Shown in pieces: positions 1 to 5,754 of a stretch of 8,391 nt of DNA. Numbering within the stretch: the stretch's first letter is position 1; each line of letters begins with the position of its first letter. The notes under the pieces are model-generated. The model was not told where the DNA came from and did no database searches. It was given only the letters and a program-made list of their open reading frames with translations. The stretch is from an uncultured Prevotella sp. Lineage in GTDB: Bacteria > Bacteroidota > Bacteroidia > Bacteroidales > Bacteroidaceae. Made by a program: the position numbers and the translations under genes. The stretch lies in the NCBI GenBank assembly GCA_937906765.1, contig CALCUV010000075.1:1-8391 (forward strand), in the 5' to 3' direction.

Positions 1-90
1 GAGGTAGCCCACAACACCAAAGAGCAGAATGATGAGTGTGAGCACCGTGGCAAGCACAGGGCGGCGTATGCTGAGTTCGGAGATATTCAT
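1..90 (-). CDS. RND efflux permease, N-terminal fragment
   Basis: Only the first 30 codons are inside the window; the gene runs off the left edge. The peptide opens MNISELSIRRPVLATVLTLI and continues with a hydrophobic stretch ending GVVGYL. This is the typical start of an AcrB-type inner-membrane RND transporter: a short amphipathic helix, an RRP turn, then the first transmembrane helix. Such permeases are proton-driven trimers that export drugs, bile salts or other toxic compounds through an adaptor and an outer-membrane channel. The gene follows the adaptor gene in the same direction, as expected for an operon. No Shine-Dalgarno sequence precedes the ATG; the leader is pyrimidine-rich because it is the distal arm of a heptad repeat. 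The substrate cannot be deduced from this fragment. Confidence 0.85.
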   Translation of the reverse strand, partial: MNISELSIRRPVLATVLTLIILLFGVVGYL

Positions 91-99
91 GTTTATAAA

Positions 100-266
100 T
101 GAGAAATCAGAAAGGAGAAATGAGAAATAACCATGCGGAAGGAAACCGCAAACTTCTCATTAATTTATCTGTGAGTACTTACGTTTTTAGGCTAATGGAA
201 ATTGAAAAAGTTCTAAGGAGTTTATAATCCGCATGGACTTTCTCCTTTCTCCTTTTTCCTTTCTCC
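100..266. repeat. Inverted heptad-array element 1 (unit GGAGAAA)
   Basis: The gap between the adaptor and permease genes is bounded by two 7-bp tandem arrays in opposite orientation. The left arm (100-127) has four units: TGAGAAA, TCAGAAA, GGAGAAA, TGAGAAA. The right arm (239-266) read on the minus strand also has four: GGAGAAA, GGAGAAA, GGAAAAA, GGAGAAA. Unit by unit the arms match at 23 of 28 positions. Just inside them lies a perfect 9-bp inverted repeat, CCATGCGGA (131-139) and TCCGCATGG (228-236), closing an 88-bp interior without an ORF. On the minus strand the element begins 2 nt after the adaptor stop and ends 9 nt before the permease start. The pattern is seen directly; its function is unknown. 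Confidence 0.8.
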
Positions 267-268
267 TT

Positions 269-1348
269 TTAATTTGCTATTTCCACCTTCATGCCCATGC
301 GCAACTGCATCGTACCGCTGGTAATAACGGTGTCGCCCACTTCAAGACCTGAGATGATTTGCACTTCCTTATCTGTGCGGAGTCCCTTCTTGATTTCCAC
401 GGGTTGGGCTGTGCCATTGCGGTAGAGGAACACCTTGTCAATACCCATTTCAGAGATAATTGCTTCTGAGGGAACGGCAAGTGTGTTGTTGAAATGCTGA
501 GTGGTGAGTGTCACTTGCACGTAACGCCCTGACATGAGTGCGTGGTTCGTATTGTTATAAAGCGCACGCACGGTGTAAGTACGGGTATCCGTATTCACAC
601 GTGAGTCCGTAGCGTAAATCTTAGCAAGACGCTTCTCGAGGTCTCCCTCAACAATGAAACTCAACGTATCGCCCGCATGGAGGTTTCCCGCATAGCGTTC
701 GGGCACAGCAAATTCAATCTTCAACACGTCAGTTGCCGTAAGTGCCGCAACTGCTTCAGAAGGACTTACGTATTTACCCACACTGACCTTGCGTAACCCG
801 ATGGTTCCGTCAAAAGGCGCGCGCAATTCTGTTTGCGCAATTTGTGCCTGCACCTGCTCAATTTCAGCACGGAGTGAGAGCAGTGCTGCTTCGGCTTCCT
901 GGAAAGCCTCCTTACTTACTGCCTCTTTTTCAAGCAGGATGCGCTGACGGCGAAGGCGGTCTTCCGTAAGTTGCTGTTGCGCTTGTAAGCGACGCAAATT
1001 TGCTTGGAGTGTCGCATCGTTGAGTTTGGCAAGAAGTTGTCCTTTATGAACGCGCGCACCTTCATTGAAGTAGATATTCGTAATTTTGCCCGCCGTTTCA
1101 AACGAAAGGTTTACTTCTTCGTTGGGTAATAACGAACCTGAAATGGTCATTGCGTCCGTTAATTTGCGGGGTTCCATAACTTGCGTGCGCACTTGCAACG
1201 CTTGCTTACGAGGCGCTCCTGCTGGGGCCTGCTTTAAATCCTCATTTTCTTTCGGCACAAAGGCATTGTAGGCCATAATGCCCAATCCTACACCAATAAT
1301 TCCTACTGCTGTCCAGCGGAAAAGGGTTTTCATTTTTGATTTATCCAT
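269..1348 (-). CDS. RND efflux periplasmic adaptor subunit (membrane fusion protein)
   Basis: The 359-residue protein is an AcrA/MdtA/HlyD-type adaptor, which bridges an inner-membrane RND pump and an outer-membrane channel in the periplasm. An N-terminal hydrophobic segment at about residues 11-30 serves as signal or membrane anchor; there is no clear lipobox. The two halves of the lipoyl/barrel-sandwich domain lie near 75-110 (GKITNIYFNEGARVHKGQLL) and 173-205 (ELRAPFDGTIG), separated by a Gln/Glu/Arg-rich coiled-coil hairpin at about 111-170. A beta-barrel domain follows at 208-283, then a membrane-proximal domain ending with GLEVGDTVITSG. The length is normal for the family. The start was chosen for the best N-terminus; Met6 is an alternative. 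No Shine-Dalgarno sequence is visible. It is the promoter-proximal gene of the efflux operon, with the permease next. An outer-membrane channel gene and a TetR-type regulator, often part of such loci, are not in the window. Confidence 0.93.
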   Translation of the reverse strand: MDKSKMKTLFRWTAVGIIGVGLGIMAYNAFVPKENEDLKQAPAGAPRKQALQVRTQVMEPRKLTDAMTISGSLLPNEEVNLSFETAGKITNIYFNEGARVHKGQLLAKLNDATLQANLRRLQAQQQLTEDRLRRQRILLEKEAVSKEAFQEAEAALLSLRAEIEQVQAQIAQTELRAPFDGTIGLRKVSVGKYVSPSEAVAALTATDVLKIEFAVPERYAGNLHAGDTLSFIVEGDLEKRLAKIYATDSRVNTDTRTYTVRALYNNTNHALMSGRYVQVTLTTQHFNNTLAVPSEAIISEMGIDKVFLYRNGTAQPVEIKKGLRTDKEVQIISGLEVGDTVITSGTMQLRMGMKVEIAN

Positions 1349-1412
1349 AGTTTGTGGAAAGATGTTCTATTGATGTGATTTTATTTTGTGATTTCGTTGA
1401 TTTTCAACCTTG

Positions 1413-1420
1413 CAAAGTTA
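1413..1420 (-). promoter_or_regulatory. Putative -7 box of the efflux operon
   Basis: Read on the minus strand this is TAACTTTG, a full match to the Bacteroidota -7 consensus TAnnTTTG, lying 64 bp upstream of the adaptor ATG. It sits in TTTGTAACTTTGCA, a context common in Bacteroidales promoters. No good TTG -33 element is visible at the usual spacing, so the call is moderate. A second match, TAATTTTG, occurs on the same strand at 1480-1487 and overlaps the first of the phased inverted repeats. It could be an alternative promoter that a repressor would cover. Confidence 0.5.
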
Positions 1421-1484
1421 CAAAAAAGAGGGTTAAAATGAACATTATTTTACGTGATTTTAATAAGATTAAAAACAATCAAAA

Positions 1485-1541
1485 TTAAGTCTTACTAAAT
1501 TTAAATTAAGTGAGACTTAAATTGAATTAAGTAAGACATAA
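1485..1541. promoter_or_regulatory. Three phased inverted repeats, possible operator array
   Basis: Three 15-bp sites occur at 1485-1499, 1506-1520 and 1527-1541. The middle one is a perfect palindrome, TTAAGT-GAG-ACTTAA. The outer two, TTAAGT-CTT-ACTAAA and TTAAGT-AAG-ACATAA, each have one mismatch between arms. All three share the 8-mer AATTAAGT, and the centres (1492, 1513, 1534) are exactly 21 bp apart, about two helical turns, so a bound dimer would sit on the same DNA face at each site. Size and symmetry fit a TetR- or MarR-type dimeric regulator. That assignment is inference, since no regulator gene is in the window. Because 21 is three times 7, this could instead be a decayed member of the heptad repeats seen elsewhere here. 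Confidence 0.5.
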
Positions 1542-1605
1542 TTTTTCGTATAACAGGTTTACGCAAATATCTGCTTAATTTTAAAATCTATATCTCTGAA
1601 TTTTA

Positions 1606-1613
1606 TAAATTTG
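1606..1613 (+). promoter_or_regulatory. Putative -7 box of the GSCFA/MurF-Alr cluster
   Basis: TAAATTTG matches the Bacteroidota -7 consensus TAnnTTTG and lies 38 bp upstream of the GSCFA start codon. Transcription would start near 1619-1620, leaving a leader of about 30 nt. A TTG -33 element is not evident at the expected distance; only AT-rich sequence is found there. This is the only good match found just upstream of the gene. Confidence 0.45.
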
Positions 1614-1651
1614 CATTTCGTTAGATGAGTTCCTCATAAATTTTATTTCGC

Positions 1652-2584
1652 ATGATGCCCCTAATGACCCCCGTTGTTCTCCCAAAGCAGGCGCCGCGCA
1701 TTGTTCCTTCAACGCGCTTTCTGCTTGTTGGTTCCTGCTTTGCCACGCATATAGGCGGACAACTCCAACGTTCGGGGTTGCAAGTGGAGGTGAATCCTTT
1801 CGGAGTGGTTTATAACCCTGAAAGCATCGCTCTTGCCCTTGAGGCCATGCTTGATGAGCGACTTCCTGACGGTTGCTTTTTTGAGGGACGCGATAACTTG
1901 TGGCACAGTTGGTTGCATGCTTCCGAGTTTTCTGCTCCCGATGAAGCGACTTGTCGCAAAAGGGTGGGGGAGCGTTTCACAGAGGCGTGCGGAAAGTTGA
2001 GACAGGCCGATGTTATTTGCTTCACCTTCGGCACGAATCGGGTGTATGAACACGCAGATCGCGTTGTGGGAAATTGTCATAAGGAACCCGCCTCGCAGTT
2101 TGTGGAGCGCTCGCTAACCATTCAGGAAATCGTGGAGCGATGGCACACCCTCTTGGAGCGCATTCGGACGGTAAATCCTACGGCAGAAATCATCTTTACC
2201 GTGAGTCCCTACCGCTATGCGAAGTATGGCATGGTGGAGAATCAGCGCGCCAAGGCAACCCTGCTCTTAGCCATAGAGGAACTCACGCGAGAGATGGAGC
2301 GTGTGCACTATTTTCCGGCCTACGAAATCCTCTTGGATGAACTGCGCGATTATCGCTTTTATGCCTCCGACATGTTGCATCCCTCCGAAGTGGCAGTGAA
2401 TTACATTTGGCAACGCTTCACATCATGGGCTTTCACTCCCGAGGCATTGAAATTTGCTCAGGAATGGGAGCGCACAGAACGCGATTTGGCGCATCGCCCC
2501 TTCAATCCAGACTCAGATGCTCACAAGGCCTTTCTTGAAAAAGTGATGGCGCGACGAGCGCAATTATTGGAACGAACTTTTTAG
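1652..2584 (+). CDS. GSCFA-domain protein (SGNH/GDSL-like)
   Basis: The 310-residue protein carries the motif that names the GSCFA family: LLVGSCFATHIG with GSCFA at residues 27-31. Further family signatures are FGTNRVYE (126-133), GNCHK (140-144), TVSPYRYAKYG (183-193) followed by ENQRAKATLLLA, and YFPAYEILLDELRDYRFY ahead of ASDMLHPSE. The family belongs to the SGNH/GDSL hydrolase fold. Ser28, Gly127/Asn129 and the Asp240/His243 pair occupy the places of the SGNH catalytic blocks, so an esterase- or acyltransferase-type activity is possible, but no substrate is established. No signal peptide is visible, suggesting a cytoplasmic protein. Met1, Met2 and Met5 are all possible starts. It is first in its cluster and is followed by a heptad-array element and MurF-Alr. 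Confidence 0.9.
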   Translation: MMPLMTPVVLPKQAPRIVPSTRFLLVGSCFATHIGGQLQRSGLQVEVNPFGVVYNPESIALALEAMLDERLPDGCFFEGRDNLWHSWLHASEFSAPDEATCRKRVGERFTEACGKLRQADVICFTFGTNRVYEHADRVVGNCHKEPASQFVERSLTIQEIVERWHTLLERIRTVNPTAEIIFTVSPYRYAKYGMVENQRAKATLLLAIEELTREMERVHYFPAYEILLDELRDYRFYASDMLHPSEVAVNYIWQRFTSWAFTPEALKFAQEWERTERDLAHRPFNPDSDAHKAFLEKVMARRAQLLERTF

Positions 2585-2682
2585 AGTACAACTGACAGAG
2601 TACAGAGTACAACTCTGTGCAGATTAATATACAATATAGAATCCAGTTGGCAGTTGTACTCCGTACACTGTTATCTGTACTC
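2584..2682. repeat. Inverted heptad-array element 2 (unit GAGTACA)
   Basis: The left arm (2584-2611) has four 7-bp units: GAGTACA, ACTGACA, GAGTACA, GAGTACA. The right arm (2655-2682) read on the minus strand has GAGTACA, GATAACA, GTGTACG, GAGTACA. In-register identity between arms is 23 of 28. A fifth, weaker unit may sit inside each arm (2612-2618 and 2648-2654). A perfect 10-bp inverted repeat, GAGTACAACT (2605-2614) and AGTTGTACTC (2652-2661), closes a 37-nt AT-rich loop. The first unit starts on the last base of the GSCFA stop codon and the last ends 16 nt before the MurF-Alr ATG. There is no clear U-tract, so it does not look like a standard terminator. Confidence 0.8.
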
Positions 2683-2698
2683 TCTTTATTTTAAATAT

Positions 2699-5170
2699 AT
2701 GCTTCTTGAAAAAATAGCCACCCTCATTGGTGCTCGCATATATGGCAACGCAACTGACCGCGTTGTTGATTGGTTGCTGACGGACAGTCGTTCGTTAGCT
2801 TTTCCGGAATCTACCTTATTCTTTGCACTCCGCACACGCCTTGGCGATGGTCACAGGTATGTTGCCGACCTTTATAAAAGAGGAGTGCGCTGTTTTGTGG
2901 TAGAACAAGTGCCTGCTGAGACAGAGCAAGAATTTCCGGACGCTGTCTTTCTCATAACGGCAAGTCCCTTAAAGGCACTCCAACGCCTTGCCGAACGGCA
3001 TCGTGAAGAAATGCACCTGCCCGTAATAGGCATCACAGGGTCTAATGGTAAGACTGTGGTCAAGGAGTGGCTTTACCAACTGCTTGCTCCGCATTATCAT
3101 GTGGCACGTTCGCCACGCTCTTACAATTCTCAGATAGGGGTTCCCCTGTCTGTTTGGCTTTTGAATGAGCAAACCGAAATTGGGGTGTTCGAAGCCGGTA
3201 TTTCTCAAGTGGGTGAAATGCATGCGTTGCGCGCTATCGTGCAACCCACCATCGGCATTATGACTAACGTCGGCGAAGCTCACCAAGAAAACTTTGCGTC
3301 GAAGGAAGAAAAGTGCGCGGAAAAGTTAACGCTCTTTCAGGATGCCGAAGTCTTGATTTATTGTGCGGATGATGCCATAGTGAGTGGCGGTGTGGCGGCC
3401 ATGAATTACACAGGGCGACGCTTTGCCTGGACATTGAAGGCGGATGTTGAGGCTGAAGTAAGCGTACGTGCGAAGCAAACTGATGAGAAGTTCACTCAAA
3501 TCACTTATACCTACGAAGGCGCTACCCATACCTTCACTTTGCCCTTCATCGATGGGGCTTCTTTGCAAAACGCCCTCCATTGCCTTGCGGCATGTCTGTA
3601 TCTCGGCATCTCTGCCGACACTATCGCTCAAGGCATGGCGAATTTGGAGCCCGTAGCTATGCGACTCGAGGTGAAACAAGGCATTCGCGGGTGCATGATT
3701 ATCAATGATTGCTACAACTCCGACATTAATTCGCTTGACATTGCCCTCGACTTCACCGCACGTCGCTTTGCGCAGACCGCGGCTCAAAGACGTGTGCTCG
3801 TGTTAAGCGATATGGATCAAACGGGGCTCACTCCTGCGGAACTCTATAAGCGAGTGGCGCAGATGGTAGTCAGTCGCGGCGTTGACCTTCTGATTGGTGT
3901 GGGCACAGATATCTCTGCCTCGAGGGAATGTTTCACATTGCCAGCGCACTTCTTCACATCGGTGGAAGCATTAATGAGTTCCTGTGTGCTTGATGAATTA
4001 CAGAGCGACGTCATTCTCTTAAAGGGTTCACGCCGTGCGGGATTTGAACGCATTGCTGAGGCGCTCTCGCAAAAGGTTCACGAAACCACGCTCGAGGTCA
4101 ACCTTGAAGCCGTGGCGCAAAACCTAACGCATTACCGCAACATGCTTTCCGAGCAAACTAAGATGGTGTGCATGATTAAGGCTTCGGCATACGGTTCGGG
4201 GGCTGTGGAAATTGCCAAGACGCTTCAGGAACGTGGCGTGGATTATTTGGCAGTGGCGGTGGCGGATGAGGGAGTTGAACTCCGCAATGCGGGAATCACG
4301 GGCAACATTATCGTGATGAATCCCGAGATGAACTCTTTTGCCACACTTTTTGCCCATCGTTTGGAACCCGAAGTCTATAACTTCAACCTGCTTGACGCAC
4401 TGATTCACGCCGCTGAGCGTGAGGGTATCACGAATTTCCCTGTGCATATCAAATTGAATACGGGCATGACGCGCTTGGGCTTTAATCCCCATGAGGATAT
4501 GGAGCAGTTGGTGGCTCGTTTGAAGCATCAAACCGCTCTACTCCCACGCTCCGTCTTCTCCCACTTTGCGGGAAGTGACAGCAAGGATTTTGATGCTTAC
4601 ACGCACCAACAGTTTGCCACTTTTGACACGGCAAGTAAATATCTTCAGGCGAATTTTCCTCACAAGGTGTTGCGCCACATCTGCAATAGCGCAGGTATTG
4701 AGCGCTTCCCGGAATATCATCTTGACATGGTGAGATTGGGGCTCGGTCTTTACGGAGTTTCGCCCATTGATAACCATACGATTCATAACGTAGCTACACT
4801 TAAGACCACGATTCTCCAAATTCGTGACGTCTCTGACGCGACAACCGTGGGCTATAGTCGGCGAGGCGTGCTCTCACGTCCCTCTCGCATTGCCGCCCTT
4901 CCCATTGGTTATGCCGACGGCCTCAATCGCCGATTGGGAAATCGCAGAGGGTATTGCTTGGTCAACGGAATGCCTGCGCCATACGTGGGTAACATCTGCA
5001 TGGATGTCTGTATGATTGACGTGACCGACATTCCCTGCCACGAAGGTGACACCGTAGAAATTTTTGGTGATAATCTCCCCGTTGCCCAACTCGCCGAGTG
5101 GCTCGAAACCATACCTTACGAAGTGCTTACTTCCGTAAGTGAACGCGTAAAGCGTGTTTATTTGGCGTAG
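2699..5170 (+). CDS. alr: Bifunctional MurF-like ligase / alanine racemase fusion
   Basis: The 823-residue protein joins a MurF-type ligase (about 1-455) to an alanine racemase (about 463-823). This fusion is typical of Bacteroidota. The MurF half has the ATP loop GITGSNGKT (111-119), SYNSQIGVP (141-149), FEAGIS (164-169), NVGEAH (190-195) and NDCYNSD (336-342). MurF adds D-Ala-D-Ala to the UDP-MurNAc tripeptide in the cytoplasm. The racemase half interconverts L- and D-Ala. It has the PLP lysine Lys494 in CMIKASAYGSG, Lys585 in HIKLNTGMTRLGF, Arg679 in VRLGLGLYG, the second catalytic Tyr738 in PIGYADGL, and GNICMD (764-769). The ATG at 2699 was chosen; a TTG 45 nt upstream would add residues encoded by the repeat arm and is rejected. 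Whether the MurF half is active is uncertain, because many Bacteroidota are thought to carry a separate murF as well. Confidence 0.95.
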   Translation: MLLEKIATLIGARIYGNATDRVVDWLLTDSRSLAFPESTLFFALRTRLGDGHRYVADLYKRGVRCFVVEQVPAETEQEFPDAVFLITASPLKALQRLAERHREEMHLPVIGITGSNGKTVVKEWLYQLLAPHYHVARSPRSYNSQIGVPLSVWLLNEQTEIGVFEAGISQVGEMHALRAIVQPTIGIMTNVGEAHQENFASKEEKCAEKLTLFQDAEVLIYCADDAIVSGGVAAMNYTGRRFAWTLKADVEAEVSVRAKQTDEKFTQITYTYEGATHTFTLPFIDGASLQNALHCLAACLYLGISADTIAQGMANLEPVAMRLEVKQGIRGCMIINDCYNSDINSLDIALDFTARRFAQTAAQRRVLVLSDMDQTGLTPAELYKRVAQMVVSRGVDLLIGVGTDISASRECFTLPAHFFTSVEALMSSCVLDELQSDVILLKGSRRAGFERIAEALSQKVHETTLEVNLEAVAQNLTHYRNMLSEQTKMVCMIKASAYGSGAVEIAKTLQERGVDYLAVAVADEGVELRNAGITGNIIVMNPEMNSFATLFAHRLEPEVYNFNLLDALIHAAEREGITNFPVHIKLNTGMTRLGFNPHEDMEQLVARLKHQTALLPRSVFSHFAGSDSKDFDAYTHQQFATFDTASKYLQANFPHKVLRHICNSAGIERFPEYHLDMVRLGLGLYGVSPIDNHTIHNVATLKTTILQIRDVSDATTVGYSRRGVLSRPSRIAALPIGYADGLNRRLGNRRGYCLVNGMPAPYVGNICMDVCMIDVTDIPCHEGDTVEIFGDNLPVAQLAEWLETIPYEVLTSVSERVKRVYLA

Positions 5171-5177
5171 ATATAAC

Positions 5178-5370
5178 GGTGAAGGGGGAACGGTTAACGG
5201 AGAATGGTTAACGATTAACGGTTAACGTTGAACGATTAAGGTTGAATGGTGAAGGGGGTACGATTGCGTCACGTCCATCTCTCAATGTACCTCTCTCAAC
5301 TCTCAACTCTCAACTTTTTTCTCTCAACCTTCATCTTTCAACTCTCCTTTCTCCTTTCTCCTTTCTCATT
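5178..5370. repeat. Inverted heptad-array element 3 (12 + 12 units)
   Basis: The left arm (5178-5261, 84 bp) divides without remainder into twelve 7-bp units, mostly variants of GGTTAAC (exact at 5192, 5206 and 5220) with others such as GTTGAAC and GATTAAG. A GGTGAAG unit followed by a GGGG(A/T)AC unit appears at both ends of this arm. After a 25-nt spacer, the right arm (5287-5370, also 84 bp) again gives twelve units. Read on the minus strand these are mainly GTTGAGA and AAGGAGA. The arms start with GGTAC facing GTACC at the spacer. The best longer pairing is 5241-5258 against 5325-5342, with 14 of 18 matches; overall in-register identity is about half. A T-rich run (5369-5382) follows directly and ends at the next ATG. 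Confidence 0.8.
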
Positions 5371-5382
5371 TTTTATTTTTTT

Positions 5383-5754
5383 ATGGAGTGGCTAAAAATA
5401 AAAACGAGCACGGAAATGGTGCGCGTTAGAACTTCAGAAATAGTTTACGTAAGTGCAGACGGCAATTATTCCGACCTGATGCTGACAAATGGGCGTAGCC
5501 GAAAGATGACCTTTCAGTTACACTACTTTGACGATATTTTCAAGCAACTTCACAATAACACTTTCGTTCGTGTTGGGCGCAGTCTTATTGTGAACAAGCG
5601 TTATGTCTTTGTCGTGAACCTTACGGAGCAAATTCTTATGTTCACGGGGCAGACGTTGAATACAGAAATCAAACCCATAAAAGTTTCGCGCGAGGCGCTG
5701 AAGCAACTTATGGAAACTTTAGCTAATGAGAAAGGAGGTACTTCAAATGATTGA
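5383..5754 (+). CDS. Stand-alone LytTR DNA-binding regulator
   Basis: The 123-residue protein is essentially one LytTR domain, a beta-rich DNA-binding fold normally found at the C-terminus of AlgR/LytR-type response regulators. Recognisable parts are IVYVSADGNYSDLMLTNG (20-37), FQLHYFDDIFKQL (44-56), FVRVGRSLIVNKRYV (61-75) and a C-terminal helix ending in EALKQLMETL. There is no receiver domain, so it is not controlled by phosphorylation in the usual way. The ATG at 5383 was chosen. An upstream TTG frame (from 5242) would add 47 residues encoded by the heptad repeat, with low-complexity composition, and is rejected. The start is preceded by a U-rich run rather than a Shine-Dalgarno sequence. 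Its end overlaps the next gene by 8 bp, which suggests the two products act together. Its DNA targets are unknown. Confidence 0.88.
   Translation: MEWLKIKTSTEMVRVRTSEIVYVSADGNYSDLMLTNGRSRKMTFQLHYFDDIFKQLHNNTFVRVGRSLIVNKRYVFVVNLTEQILMFTGQTLNTEIKPIKVSREALKQLMETLANEKGGTSND
5731..5738 (+). promoter_or_regulatory. Strong Shine-Dalgarno site inside the LytTR gene
   Basis: AAAGGAGG lies 8 nt before the ATG at 5747 and within the end of the LytTR reading frame. It decides the start of the membrane-protein gene: an in-frame ATG at 5726 has no such site. A near-perfect Shine-Dalgarno sequence is uncommon in Bacteroidota and none precedes the other genes here. Together with the overlap this points to translational coupling or reinitiation. 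Confidence 0.75.

Larger units (their letters stand above)
1349..1651. other. Divergent AT-rich intergenic region
   Basis: These 303 bp separate the minus-strand efflux operon from the plus-strand GSCFA/MurF-Alr cluster and contain no credible ORF. They hold one Bacteroidota-type -7 box for each direction and, midway between them, three phased inverted repeats; each is listed separately. A further AT-only palindrome lies at 1458-1474 (TTTTAAT-AAG-ATTAAAA) and could be chance in such AT-rich DNA. Confidence 0.7.

Noticed and set aside
100..266. Miniature transposon (MITE) with terminal inverted repeats
   Set aside because: The three elements do not share terminal sequences, no target-site duplication is visible, and their ends track the gene boundaries, which transposition would not produce.
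1458..1474. 7-3-7 palindrome TTTTAAT-AAG-ATTAAAA as a fourth operator
   Set aside because: It is out of the 21-bp phase, lacks TTAAGT, and is made almost only of A and T in AT-rich DNA, so chance is likely.
2654..2698. TTG-initiated 15-residue extension of MurF-Alr
   Set aside because: It is encoded by the right arm of the heptad repeat, and the ATG at 2699 gives the normal MurF N-terminus MLLEKIATLIG.
3326..3787. Long antisense ORFs, including 3326-3787, 1709-2080, 4124-4531 and 6188-6604 on the minus strand
   Set aside because: They lie wholly inside well-recognised genes, show no family motifs, and have no promoter or start context of their own.
5178..5370. CRISPR array
   Set aside because: Units are 7 bp, contiguous and degenerate, with no spacers and no cas genes.
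5242..5382. TTG-initiated 47-residue extension of the LytTR protein
   Set aside because: The extra residues are low-complexity Ser/Leu/Asn/Phe text from the 7-bp repeats; the LytTR domain starts right after the ATG at 5383.
5726..5746. Earlier ATG for the membrane protein
   Set aside because: It has no ribosome binding site, while the ATG at 5747 follows AAAGGAGG at ideal spacing.
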